NCBI GenBank assembly: GCA_030998225.1
Contig: JAPYXD010000754.1
Location: 1 to 64,000 of the forward strand
DNA length: 64,000 nucleotides
Direction: 5' to 3'
Source of the DNA: Diplolepis rosae
Taxonomy: Eukaryota > Arthropoda > Insecta > Hymenoptera > Diplolepididae
Each line of letters opens with the position of its first letter. Positions within the stretch are counted from its first letter, which is position 1. The position numbers and the translations under genes were made by a program. The notes beneath the pieces are model-generated. The model had not been told where the DNA came from. It made no database searches and saw only the letters and a list, made by a program, of their open reading frames with translations. Shown here piece by piece: positions 1-8,332 of the stretch.

Positions 1-959
1 GTCACGTCCACCCTTTCTAACACCAGCTGTTTTTTTACCCTTTGATTTTCTTTGAGTTTAAAAAACGTTTGCCGCGCGCCGTACACATGGCCCCACTTTG
101 ACGCCATATCAGTCCCTCTTAAGGCAATAGCTTTCTTCCGCGACAGACGGCATATAGAATATTTACAAATTCAGAAGAATTGAAGAACTTAATGGAAAAA
201 AGTAATAAAAATGAAAGAAGAACAGATTTCCAGATTTCTTCAACCCTTCTAATATAATCTTTCCCAGTGACCAATTGTCGTACAGCAAACTTTAACTAGA
301 TTAAACAGATGTTTCTCGCGTGGGAAAGTTATTTTTTTTTAAAAGAAGAAAGATTACTCTCGAAGACCTAATTAAATATTATGTTATAAAATTATTCCAT
401 TTTAATTTTTAATGCCCGTAAACCTTCTTAACTGATCATCTTATGCGCAAAGCCTAAGTTTATATGCTATAACCTCCTCTTATTATTACTTATTTCTTTA
501 ATATAAACATTTAAACTAAAGGATGTTGCTATACACACGAAAATTATTGTAAAATTTGATTTAACTTCTTATACAAAATATTTAGAGTTTATCTTTAAAC
601 AATTACCCAATGTAAGTCTAAGTAACAAAATGATATGTATTAGAAATTATTGTTAAAAAACAGGAATCAGAAGCCTCGGTTGGAGATGGGAAAGGTACTT
701 GAAGAGCCATCTTTTGAGGGGAGCCAAAACTACTTAAAGATGAGCACTCCCCCGCACTTAAGCACTTATGGGACTTACCAACCACATGAGTACGTGGGCG
801 GCTAATTTCCATAAGGAGTTTCTTAAAAAACCGAATAAGAGACTCAGAAATTTTTCTAAACCAATCTCAATAGAAATTAACCACCTTCAAGGGGCTGGGA
901 AATGGAAAAGTAGGGAGATTAGGGCGTGGATTAATTTTTTAAAAGAATCAAAAAATTTC

Positions 960-993
960 TCAGTTAGTCAGTCATTCCTCTGACTTCCAGTCA
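960..993 (+). promoter_or_regulatory. LTR core promoter: initiator TCAGTT plus DPE
   Basis: TCAGTT at 960-965 matches the arthropod initiator TCAKTY. Taking the A at 962 as +1, positions +28 to +32 (989-993) read AGTCA, which fits the downstream promoter element consensus RGWYV. No TATA box is evident at the right distance. TATA-less Inr+DPE promoters are known for gypsy-type LTRs. The same arrangement occurs in the 3' LTR from 14578. The start site is inferred, not measured. Confidence 0.55.
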
Positions 994-1236
994 GACAGTT
1001 TTGAATCAAAAAGCTTTTAACTTTCTTCTTTCAAATTATTTTGTTCGGTTGTACGGTTATTTTCACAAGGTCAAAATTTCAAGTCTTCATCAGTTTTTAT
1101 TCCTCGCGGTTGATTTTTATTTTCAAGAAACTTTCGGTACGACCAGTTCCGGTTTCACAAGTTGCAGCCCTTACTTCGGCCCACCTTCAATTGAGGCTTC
1201 TGAGGATTCTTCTCATCAAGGATTATATTTCTTTAA

Positions 1237-1253
1237 AATAAAGAAAAGTAAGT
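1237..1253 (+). promoter_or_regulatory. LTR poly(A) signal AATAAA and adjacent splice donor GTAAGT
   Basis: AATAAA lies at 1237-1242 and a consensus 5' splice site, AAAA then GTAAGT, at 1248-1253, only five bases later. The donor would serve spliced transcripts from the 5' LTR, with candidate acceptors at 3905, 4406, 5228 and 11455. In some retroviruses U1 binding at a nearby donor represses premature polyadenylation in the 5' LTR; that role here is inference. Confidence 0.5.
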
Positions 1254-1598
1254 GCCGAAACATTGTTGCTGTCTCTACCTTTCCTTCTTCTGATTGTTAA
1301 AATTATATTTAGCCTATTTTTTTTCTCGAACGATAGTTTTTGTTTCCTCCAAGGAGAGTCCATAGTCCTGTACGAGGACCGGATTGCTCCTTTCCTTCCT
1401 AAAAACCTTCCTGGTTTTTCTTTTAAGCTCCAGCTTGGTTGGAGTACTAGGAAAACCATTCCTTACAATTCACAAATAATTTCCCCTAGGTTAAGGAGCT
1501 TTTTCTAAAGGGTCCCAAGCTATTGAGCGAAAGCTCAGGCTTAAAATATTTATTTTAAATATTTGTGTGATGTCCCTAGGACGTCACATAAAAATTTT

Positions 1599-1616
1599 TG
1601 GAGGCCCCGGAGGGAT
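1599..1616 (+). other. Primer-binding site, probably for tRNA-Thr
   Basis: Ten bases after the 5' LTR end, a stretch starts TGGAGGCCCCG and continues with GGGAT five bases on. The complement of a eukaryotic tRNA-Thr 3' end (acceptor ...GGGGCCT plus CCA), as I recall it, agrees at about 16 of 18 positions. TGG at the 5' edge fits the CCA end of a primer tRNA. The identity rests on memory of tRNA sequences; the position fits any LTR element. Confidence 0.55.
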
Positions 1617-3904
1617 ACTTTAGAAAAGCTCTTTAAATTTTGCGTTCGATACCTTTTTTTTTTTTTTTACCTTTGAAAATATAAAGTAAACTAATATTTT
1701 TCTCTTTCCACACTAATTGCGAAGTCCGAGAGTGAGCGTGATTCTCTCGTTCAAAATACATAAAAATATGACAAACAAAATTTTCTGATAAGCTGTCGAT
1801 TTCACAACGTCTAAGTAGCTAAGCATTTTATTAATTCAAAAAGAATTTTAAACCTAAAATGAAATAAATTCTACTAAATTTATGAAAAATCATGAAATTA
1901 AATCTTTAAAGTAAAATAATTCAAAAATTTAATAACCTACGAAATTATAAAGCTCTAAATCTAAAAATCTATTAACTTTACTATATGTTTAAAGGAAACT
2001 AAATGAAATTCTAACAAATCTATGAACAATTATAAAATTCTAAATCAAAAATAAATCAATTGAATTTACTATGTCAAGAAAAGAAACTAAATTTCACTAA
2101 GTCCTTCAAAAATCAAGAAATTCTAAATCTATGAAAAAAAATCCCATGAATCTACGAAATCTATGAAAAATTATAAAATTCTAAATCTCAAAAAATCATT
2201 GAATTTACTATATTTGTAAAAGAAATAAAACAAATTCTACTGAATCGATAAAAATAAATACTATGAAAGAAAATACTAAGAATCACTAAATCTATGAAAA
2301 ATTATAATCTATTTTATGTGAAGAAAATAATTAAATCAAATCCCACGAAATCTAAAATTTTTGAATTCAAAAACTATTCAATTTGAAAGGGAAAATTTAA
2401 ACAAAACTATATGAGGGATGTCTAAAGCCTACTGTATTTGAAAAATAATCAAACAAATTTACTAAATTTAAAAATCTACTAAATCTGAAATCTTCTAAAT
2501 CTACAAATTACTAATCTTGAATTTACCAAATCGAAATCTTATAAATCTTAAAATTACTAAATCGGATTTATCCACTAAATTTGAAATCTACTTTATCTGA
2601 AAATTACTAAATTCGGAAATTCTATACCTGAAATTAAGAAATCTAAAAGTTTTTTTTATTTGAAATCTACTAAATCAAAAAAAATTAATCAAATCAAGTC
2701 CTTATAAATCTAAAATTCTTATTAAAATATCTGCAAAGTTTCTAAATTTGAAAAATACTATATTCAAAATCTCCTAAATCTGAAAATTTAAATGCCTAAA
2801 AAAGTTCCTATATCTGAATTCGACTAAATTTAAAAAAAAAAAAAAAAGAAGAATTAAATCAAATTCTCCCATATCTCAAATTAAAAATAACTGAAAAATA
2901 CTATATTCGAAGTCTTCAAAATCTGAAAATTATAATACCTGCAATTTACCATACCCAAAATTCTGTTTGAAAATATAAAATAATCAATTTCTACTGAATT
3001 CGAAAATTACAATTTGAAATTCATAAATCTGAAATCTACCAAGTCCCAAACATAATTAAATAAAATCCTTCTAGATCTGGGAGTTATCAGATATAAAATT
3101 GACATAATTGAAATCTAAATATCTAAAAAGTTTTTTATGTCTGAAAATTTTCCAAATCAGAAAAGAGATAACAAAATCAGATTTTTCTAAGTCTAAAAAT
3201 CGCTAAATCTGAAATTCTTAAATCTTAAATTTTAATATATCAAAAATCTATATCTAAAAATATAATTATATTAAATTTACTATCTGAAATCTATTGAATC
3301 TGATATCTTCTATATCTGGTATTTACTATTTAAATAAACGTACTAAATCTGATAAACTTTAATTTGAAAAATTATTCCTCCTAAAGTAATACTTGAATCA
3401 AAATCCATTGAATCAAAAATTTTTAATTTTGAAACTATTAAATCCTAATGAAAAGGGAAGGAAATTATATGAAATTTATTATTTTTGAAAAGAAATCTTA
3501 ATTACTTATTACTAAAATTTTTTTTTACTGAATCAAAGTTTATCAAATAAGATACTATTAATTATAAATCTATTAAATATATCAAAACAAAGAAAATAAT
3601 AAACAAAGTTTTGCCAAGTAGCGAATCTTTTAAATCGTTTTAAATCTGTTTGTCTAAATTAGATATACTCGTGTTTTAGATCAATATTAAAATAAACTAA
3701 TATAATTTACAAATAATAATTCCTTTACTTGATAAGTCAAACTACCAGATTTGCAGAATATTTTGAAAATTTAAAAAATTATGTCAAATTTATGAAGTCA
3801 TTGAATAAAATAGAAAATATTGACATGAAACAATTCTACTTCTCACGTTAAGATTCTTATGAAAGTTTGATTATAAACGTGCAATTTCGGTTCTTGTATT
3901 TTTA
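1617..3904 (+). other. Long G-poor untranslated leader of the retroelement
   Basis: About 2.3 kb without a credible ORF. From about 1850 on it consists of degenerate short repeats of the type ctaaatctgaaat / attactaaatc, rich in A, T and some C and very poor in G on the sense strand. It ends in a pyrimidine-rich acceptor (tatttttag, 3897-3905) in front of ORF1. It is probably intronic for spliced mRNAs and an unstructured 5' leader for genomic RNA. No other feature is seen. Confidence 0.6.
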
Positions 3905-3905
3905 G

Positions 3906-4252
3906 TGGAAAATAACGGAGCCCCAGGATATAAGTCCACGCGTCGAAACCGATACTCTCAAAGGCAAAGAAGGTCCCATAATAAAAAATTAGCAAAGGCT
4001 AAAGCTGCGAAAGGGGAATCCTGGTTGCCTCTGGAGGAGTACAGGAAGCTCAAAAGAAGTATCCATAAAAATCCGGAACCAACACCACAGGTCGTCGCGC
4101 AGGATAATTTTAAGAGTCTCACCCTAGACGAAAAAATTGAACTCGTAAGGCCTCATATCTGCAAACACGGCCTCCTACGAGCAAATTGCAGGCGGTGTTT
4201 AAAAAAGTGGCGTAAGACTTACAAGATTCCCAAGAAACAGAGCTCTGAATGA
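3906..4252 (+). CDS. Retroelement ORF1: small basic protein with Arg-rich and Cys/His segments
   Basis: An open frame of about 115 codons ends at the TGA before 4253. I do not recognise the family. The N-terminal third is strongly basic (RRNRYSQRQRRSHNKK, residues about 13-28), the type of segment that serves as an RNA-binding or nuclear localisation motif. The C-terminal part has CKH-(7)-NCRRC, a possible Cys/His metal site. There is no ATG at the start: the frame opens at an acceptor-like tttttag (AG at 3904-3905). An upstream exon ending in A, such as the LTR donor at 1247|1248, would create an ATG across the junction, with A at -3 and G at +4. It is followed by two more small ORFs before gag. 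An accessory regulatory role (Rev/Tat-like) is speculation based on composition and position. Confidence 0.6.
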
Positions 4253-4414
4253 TATTTTCTAATTAATTATTGTAACCTAATCATTATTTAGTTAAATAAA
4301 CATTAAAATTGTAATAAAAATTAATTTAGTTCTTTTTCAACATTTTTTTTGTAGAAAAAAATTTTAATAAAGTAAGCTTTTAATTTTTAGATCATTGTCC
4401 TTTTAGTCTAATTT

Positions 4415-4717
4415 ATGACTCCTGACTTAAGAACACTTTTATTCGACGTAAGTGAGCAAAGGTTCGCAAAAATTAACGAGAATTTACTTAATTTAACTGA
4501 CCGCAATTTAAGAATTTTGAAATATTGTGCAATCCTAGAGAAACGTCAGAAGAAATTAGATCAAAAAATCAATCTCCTATATCAAGCTGTTCGTTATAAT
4601 AGTGAAGTAGATTTTGAATTAAGACAAAAAACAAAACAAGTAACACAAAAATTCATCAAGCAGGAATCGAATATTAGAAAGGTAGAAAATCTCATGCAAG
4701 GATTAAAATTAAAATAA
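4415..4717 (+). CDS. Retroelement ORF2: 100-residue coiled-coil protein
   Basis: An ATG-started frame of exactly 100 codons lies between ORF1 and ORF3. It is preceded by acceptor-like sequences (taatttttag at 4390, ccttttag at 4406), so it may be reached by splicing. The product is charged and predicted helical with heptad-like Leu/Ile spacing over residues about 20-60 and 85-98. It shares the pattern SExRF...E..xNLxD.....YC..L with the next ORF, also exactly 100 codons, so the two look like an ancient tandem duplication. I know no named family for it. Its position in front of gag is unusual for Ty3/Gypsy elements. Confidence 0.65.
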   Translation: MTPDLRTLLFDVSEQRFAKINENLLNLTDRNLRILKYCAILEKRQKKLDQKINLLYQAVRYNSEVDFELRQKTKQVTQKFIKQESNIRKVENLMQGLKLK

Positions 4718-4799
4718 CCAACAGATTTATGAAAGCAACTTAAAAGCATGCAATTCTCTTTCTCGAATTTTTTTTTGGTTTTGTGAAGAATTCTTTCGA

Positions 4800-5102
4800 A
4801 TGATCCCCAGGGTGAATAGAATTGCACCTGGATTTTCAGAAGATAGGTTTTTAGAAGTAGGCGAACAAATCGAAAATTTAGAAGATCATAGTCAGGAATT
4901 AGCTAACTATTGCATACTTTTGCGTCATAATTTAGAAAAGGCTGAGGAAAAAGTACAGTTTTTGACACGGTGGATTAGTGCTTTAACAGATTCAAACACG
5001 GCGTTAAGAGAGATAGTAGATACCTTACAACAAACTCAGTCCTGCCAACAAGACGCTATTGACGATTTAATCAAACAATTCAAATCCATCAATTTGGACT
5101 AA
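4800..5102 (+). CDS. Retroelement ORF3: 100-residue coiled-coil paralogue of ORF2
   Basis: An ATG-started, exactly 100-codon frame 82 bases downstream of ORF2. Aligned to ORF2 without gaps I count about 22 identical residues, including MxP at the start, SExRF at 13-17, NLxD at 26-29 and YC at 37-38. It is more acidic than ORF2 and likewise looks like a coiled coil. No catalytic motif or membrane segment is visible. The function is unknown. Two diverged copies that both stay open suggest selection for a protein product in the element's lineage. Confidence 0.65.
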   Translation: MIPRVNRIAPGFSEDRFLEVGEQIENLEDHSQELANYCILLRHNLEKAEEKVQFLTRWISALTDSNTALREIVDTLQQTQSCQQDAIDDLIKQFKSINLD

Positions 5103-5208
5103 ATTAAGGTTCACCAAATTATAACTAAATTCATTAAAAAGAAATAAATACAAATAAAAAAAAAAAAAATAGATAAAAATATTCTAAAGAAACAAATAAA
5201 ATATAAAA

Positions 5209-5228
5209 CTTTATTTTCCCCTAACTAG
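5209..5228 (+). promoter_or_regulatory. Candidate splice acceptor upstream of gag
   Basis: A pyrimidine tract (ttattttcccctaactag) ends in AG at 5227-5228, 79 bases before the gag ATG at 5308. A 2.3-kb leader and three upstream small ORFs would hinder scanning to gag, so splicing to this site could supply a gag-pol mRNA. This is a sequence-based guess only. Confidence 0.3.
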
Positions 5229-5307
5229 ATAGCGACTAGACAATAGACTAGAAATTTTAATTTTACTAAAGTAAATATTATTGAAACATTACGAGATTGA
5301 GTTATAT

Positions 5308-6678
5308 ATGAGTAATCAAAGAATCACGCGTCAACAGGCTCAATCCGATCCTTATCTAAAAAACGAAATTGAAGCTTTTGATCCATTCACCCCTAGCAAA
5401 TCTATACCTCGAGACGAAGACTTTCCATCAACCCCAATTAGAAATTTGCCCGGTACAAGTACTCCTCACGAGAGTCGATCCAGCTCCGAAGATCTAAACG
5501 AGACTATAAAATTTGTTTCGGATAAATCAAATTCCAAAAAACCCGATAATATTCAGAAAAACTATTCGACCAGAAATCAAAGTAATTCATCCAAAATGTC
5601 GGAAAGCGGATTAAACAGTAACCAGACTGTTAGTTTAAAGGATGCGTTACAAGTCGTACCTGAATACAATGGTTCGAATATACCCTTAAGCCAATTTTTA
5701 GAAGGATGTTCGGAAGCTAAAGAAATGTTAGATCCAGAAGCTGAATCAAACTTAACTAAATTAATACGTTCTAAAATATTTGGAGAAGCCCGCCAAGCTA
5801 TCCTCGGAAAATCATTTATTGATATAGAACAATTAAAGGATTATTTAAAAGAAATTTATGCCCCAGCTAAAACAGTAAATCAACTTTTAGGCGAGTTAGG
5901 CCAGGAATTTCAACGCGAAAATGAAAGCGTAATAGCATTCGCTAATAGAATACGTGAAATAGGTAGTCGAATCCTCGAAGCCCATAAGATTGCAAACGGA
6001 AACGTAAACCAGTCCTTTAAAACTAGTACGGAAAATAATATCATTGAATGTTTTAAACGCGGCCTATTGCCTGAAATCGAACAAAGACTAGGAGAAGAGG
6101 CAGATATCTCAAACATAATAAAAGAAGCGATTAAAATTGAGCGCCAGCTAGAAGCTCAAAAGGCATTGCGAAATATGTCAAGACTAGGACAGGAATCCAG
6201 GATTCCCAGAAGAAGAGAAGTCTATGCTTGCCAAATTTGTCATGAAGAAGGACATGAGGCAAGTAGGTGTCAGGAAAAACTGAAAATTGTCTGCAGATAT
6301 TGTAAGAAAGCAGGACATTCGCTGGAGCAATGTTACGTGCGACCTAAGGTTACACAAGCAAACGTAACCTGTCAAATATGCAACAGAACAGGACACACAG
6401 CCCTGAAATGTTACTCGAGAACCAACTGTCAGATTTGCCACAAATCTGGACATTCGGCTGATACTTGCTTCCAAAGAAATGGGCAAAATAATTTAAATAA
6501 TCCAGATCTCCGCTTTGAAGCACGGGCCCGTCTATCCTGCCAAGTTTGCCACAAAATAGGACACACAGCAGCAACCTGTCGTATCCAACAACAGAGTCAA
6601 TCGACTTCAGGTCAAATTACTATACCGCTATGCCACTATTGCAAAAATAGGAGGGCATACTATTGCAGAGTGTCGTAA
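5308..6678 (+). CDS. gag: gag polyprotein with an array of CCHC zinc knuckles (frame broken near its end)
   Basis: I start at the ATG at 5308; the frame is open upstream to 5281 without an ATG. The 456-codon product has a Ser/Pro-rich N-terminal region, a capsid-like helical region (about residues 105-290, starting near SLKDALQVVPEYNG), then CX2CX4HX4C zinc knuckles at about 308, 329, 355, 374 and 411. A sixth starts at C442 but the frame stops at TAA 6676-6678 before the knuckle is finished. In the +1 frame just after the five-A run at 6643-6647 the remaining His and Cys of the knuckle are present and the frame runs on to a stop at 6818-6820. This copy therefore carries a one-base lesion in the A run. 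Gag assembles particles and binds the genomic RNA; five or more knuckles is many compared with the one or two usual in retroviruses. Confidence 0.88.
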   Translation: MSNQRITRQQAQSDPYLKNEIEAFDPFTPSKSIPRDEDFPSTPIRNLPGTSTPHESRSSSEDLNETIKFVSDKSNSKKPDNIQKNYSTRNQSNSSKMSESGLNSNQTVSLKDALQVVPEYNGSNIPLSQFLEGCSEAKEMLDPEAESNLTKLIRSKIFGEARQAILGKSFIDIEQLKDYLKEIYAPAKTVNQLLGELGQEFQRENESVIAFANRIREIGSRILEAHKIANGNVNQSFKTSTENNIIECFKRGLLPEIEQRLGEEADISNIIKEAIKIERQLEAQKALRNMSRLGQESRIPRRREVYACQICHEEGHEASRCQEKLKIVCRYCKKAGHSLEQCYVRPKVTQANVTCQICNRTGHTALKCYSRTNCQICHKSGHSADTCFQRNGQNNLNNPDLRFEARARLSCQVCHKIGHTAATCRIQQQSQSTSGQITIPLCHYCKNRRAYYCRVS

Positions 6679-6820
6679 AAGACAATACAATAGCAATAGA
6701 AATTTGGGAAACGAGAAAAGTCTCCAGGTAACGAGCGCGAACAAGGAGACTCTAACAACCCAAACGCGCTCTCAAAACAGAACGGAAATAGACGACCTAT
6801 TGTGCGAATTGCTTCCGTAA
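6648..6820 (+). CDS. C-terminal tail of gag in the shifted frame, overlapping pol
   Basis: This is the continuation of gag in a different frame after the lesion at 6643-6647. It completes the sixth zinc knuckle (His and Cys ligands encoded by about 6664), then encodes a short basic, Asn/Gln/Thr-rich tail that ends at TAA 6818-6820. The pol frame is open from 6700, immediately after TAG codons at 6691 and 6697, so gag and pol overlap by about 121 bases, with pol in the -1 frame relative to this tail. Confidence 0.7.
6700..6771 (+). promoter_or_regulatory. Gag-Pol -1 ribosomal frameshift signal: tandem slippery heptamers and predicted pseudoknot
   Basis: In the gag-tail frame, A AAT TTG (6700-6706) and G GGA AAC (6706-6712) are two in-frame X XXY YYZ heptamers sharing one base. 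Six bases after the second heptamer, AGTCTCC (6719-6725) can pair perfectly with GGAGACT (6745-6751). Within that loop GAGCGCG (6733-6739) can pair perfectly with CGCGCTC (6765-6771), giving an H-type pseudoknot with two 7-bp stems. The pol frame opens exactly here, since its last upstream stop is the TAG at 6697-6699. All of this is visible in the sequence; frameshifting itself is inferred from known retroviral signals. Confidence 0.8.
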
Positions 6821-8160
6821 AATCACACAATTATATGAAAATAATCCCCTATATAACGATTAAATTGTCACCGAACAGACCATCAATAGCTTTAATGTTG
6901 GACACTGGTTCAGAAGCTAACCTTATAAAACTGAGAGCAGTTCCAAACCACAAGTTAATTAAAACCTCAAAGTTGTCGGTAATCAAAGGTATAGATGGAA
7001 CACCTTTAGCAACAGTCGGAACAATTCAAGTTAAAATCGCAAATTTCATAGTTGAATTTTTAGTTGTACCAGACTCACTGCGTATAACACATGATGGAAT
7101 TCTCGGATCAGAATTCTTCGTTGAAACTAAATCGAAAATAGACTTCAAGAATAGGCTATTTAAGCTAGATAACATAAGCTTAGAATTTAAACAAGAATAT
7201 TTAGAACCTCATAATGGAAATCCTCAGGTAGCTAACGTAGGAATCGAAGGAGGATATAAGCATGTACCCTTCATTAAAATTTTTAACCCTTTTACAAACG
7301 CATCAGAGTTCTTTCTAGTTGATACTGGTTCAGAGCCTAATTTAATTAAAAAATGCTCCTTACCGTCTGCAAGTCTTATAGATACGAGCGAACGCGCACT
7401 ACTAAAAGGACTAGGCTCCGAACTTATACCATCATTAGGTAATATTAAAATCAAACTTTTTGACATCGAGATCACCTTTCAAGTGATCCCAGATAACGTC
7501 AACATACCAGGCACAGGAATTCTAGGGACAGAGTATCTCCAACAGGCTCAATCTGTTCTGGATTTTGAAAAAAATATATTAGAAACAGAAGATCATGTCG
7601 CTATGTTTTCTCTCAATAGTGAAATTAGTACTATGAATCCTGTTCAATTAAAAATCCCAATGCCAACGTTGGATTATATAAACTATACTAAAAACACCAC
7701 TGGTAGTGAAGGTATGAGCAGTAGCTTTTCAACTACATCCCTTAAAGTAGAAGCAAACTCTGTGATGGATGAAACTGAAAGTCTCTTAGAAGACGAGGAT
7801 GTAAACCTAAACGAAGAATATGAGGATACTTTCAGCATCGGAGAAAAATACAATTGGTACCACTCACAAATCGCGACCTTCGACGACCTCAACATACAAA
7901 ATTTCTTCAACGAAGACGAGACAAAACAGGACCTGCAAGAATACGAACCCAGGGTCGATTCAATTTCAGTTTTTAATGTTGAAACCACCACTTTGGAAGA
8001 TCTTTTGCACACAGATCATTTAGATGACATTGAAAAAAATCACGTTCTAAAAATAGCTAGGGAAAATAGGGACCGTTTCTTTTTGCCAGGAGATGAACTG
8101 CCAGGAACCGATCTGGTTATGCATAGGATACCAACAACCGATGATGAACCAACTAAGTAA
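6700..8160 (+). CDS. pol: pol, N-terminal part: two tandem retropepsin (aspartic protease) domains
   Basis: The frame opens at the slippery site and ends at TAA 8158-8160. It contains two protease domains in a row. The first has catalytic DTG at 6901-6909 and ILG at 7099-7107. The second has DTG at 7321-7329 and ILG at 7519-7527. DTG-to-ILG spacing is 198 bases in both, and the copies are offset by exactly 420 bases. Each keeps DTGSExNLIK and GILGxE. Retropepsins normally act as homodimers of one domain; two in one chain could fold as a pepsin-like pair. A long acidic stretch follows (about 7760-7950), then the beginning of RT, where the frame breaks near 8155 and part of the RT N-terminus seems to be missing. 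Confidence 0.85.
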   Translation, partial: KFGKREKSPGNEREQGDSNNPNALSKQNGNRRPIVRIASVKSHNYMKIIPYITIKLSPNRPSIALMLDTGSEANLIKLRAVPNHKLIKTSKLSVIKGIDGTPLATVGTIQVKIANFIVEFLVVPDSLRITHDGILGSEFFVETKSKIDFKNRLFKLDNISLEFKQEYLEPHNGNPQVANVGIEGGYKHVPFIKIFNPFTNASEFFLVDTGSEPNLIKKCSLPSASLIDTSERALLKGLGSELIPSLGNIKIKLFDIEITFQVIPDNVNIPGTGILGTEYLQQAQSVLDFEKNILETEDHVAMFSLNSEISTMNPVQLKIPMPTLDYINYTKNTTGSEGMSSSFSTTSLKVEANSVMDETESLLEDEDVNLNEEYEDTFSIGEKYNWYHSQIATFDDLNIQNFFNEDETKQDLQEYEPRVDSISVFNVETTTLEDLLHTDHLDDIEKNHVLKIARENRDRFFLPGDELPGTDLVMHRIPTTDDEPTK

Positions 8161-8161
8161 A

Positions 8162-8332
8162 GACGAAATAAACAGACAGGTAGAAGAACTTTCAAACGCA
8201 GGAATAATTAAACCTTCTCACTCTCAATACAATACCCCTGTGTGGATAGTCAAGAAGAAGCCAGATTCACAAGGAAGGCCCAGATGGCGTATGGTTTTAG
8301 ACTTCCGAGCTCTCAAACGAGAAAAACCATAA
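8162..8332 (+). CDS. pol, start of reverse transcriptase in a shifted frame
   Basis: In the frame of 8162, residues such as EINRQVEELSNAGIIKPS and the RT motif VLDFRAL are clear. The frame stops at TAA 8330-8332, and the RT continues in the frame of the next feature from about 8310. A run of extra A residues around 8314-8326 marks the second break. Compared with related RTs, roughly ten residues normally found before this segment are absent, so a small deletion probably accompanies the first frame break. Confidence 0.75.
   Translation, partial: DEINRQVEELSNAGIIKPSHSQYNTPVWIVKKKPDSQGRPRWRMVLDFRALKREKP

Larger units (their letters stand above)
1..1588 (+). repeat. 5' LTR (lacks only its first base in the window)
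   Basis: This is the same sequence as 13618-15206 apart from a handful of one- to three-base indels and substitutions (for example around 258-292). It starts TGTCACGTCC (T outside the window) and ends GGACGTCACA, an imperfect inverted repeat with a TG...CA boundary. I divide it tentatively as U3 1-961, R from 962 to just past the AATAAA at 1237, and U5 to 1588. Small ORFs at 768-983 and 1001-1300 lie within it but I see no reason to think they are translated. Confidence 0.93.

Noticed and set aside
768..1300. Small ORFs in the LTR (also at 14386-14918)
   Set aside because: They are the same in both LTRs only because the LTRs are copies; no domain, and they overlap the promoter and start region.
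6643..6650. Programmed +1 frameshift in gag
   Set aside because: The shift would be in a plain A run inside a zinc knuckle, while a complete -1 signal lies 50 bases downstream. A one-base lesion explains it more simply.
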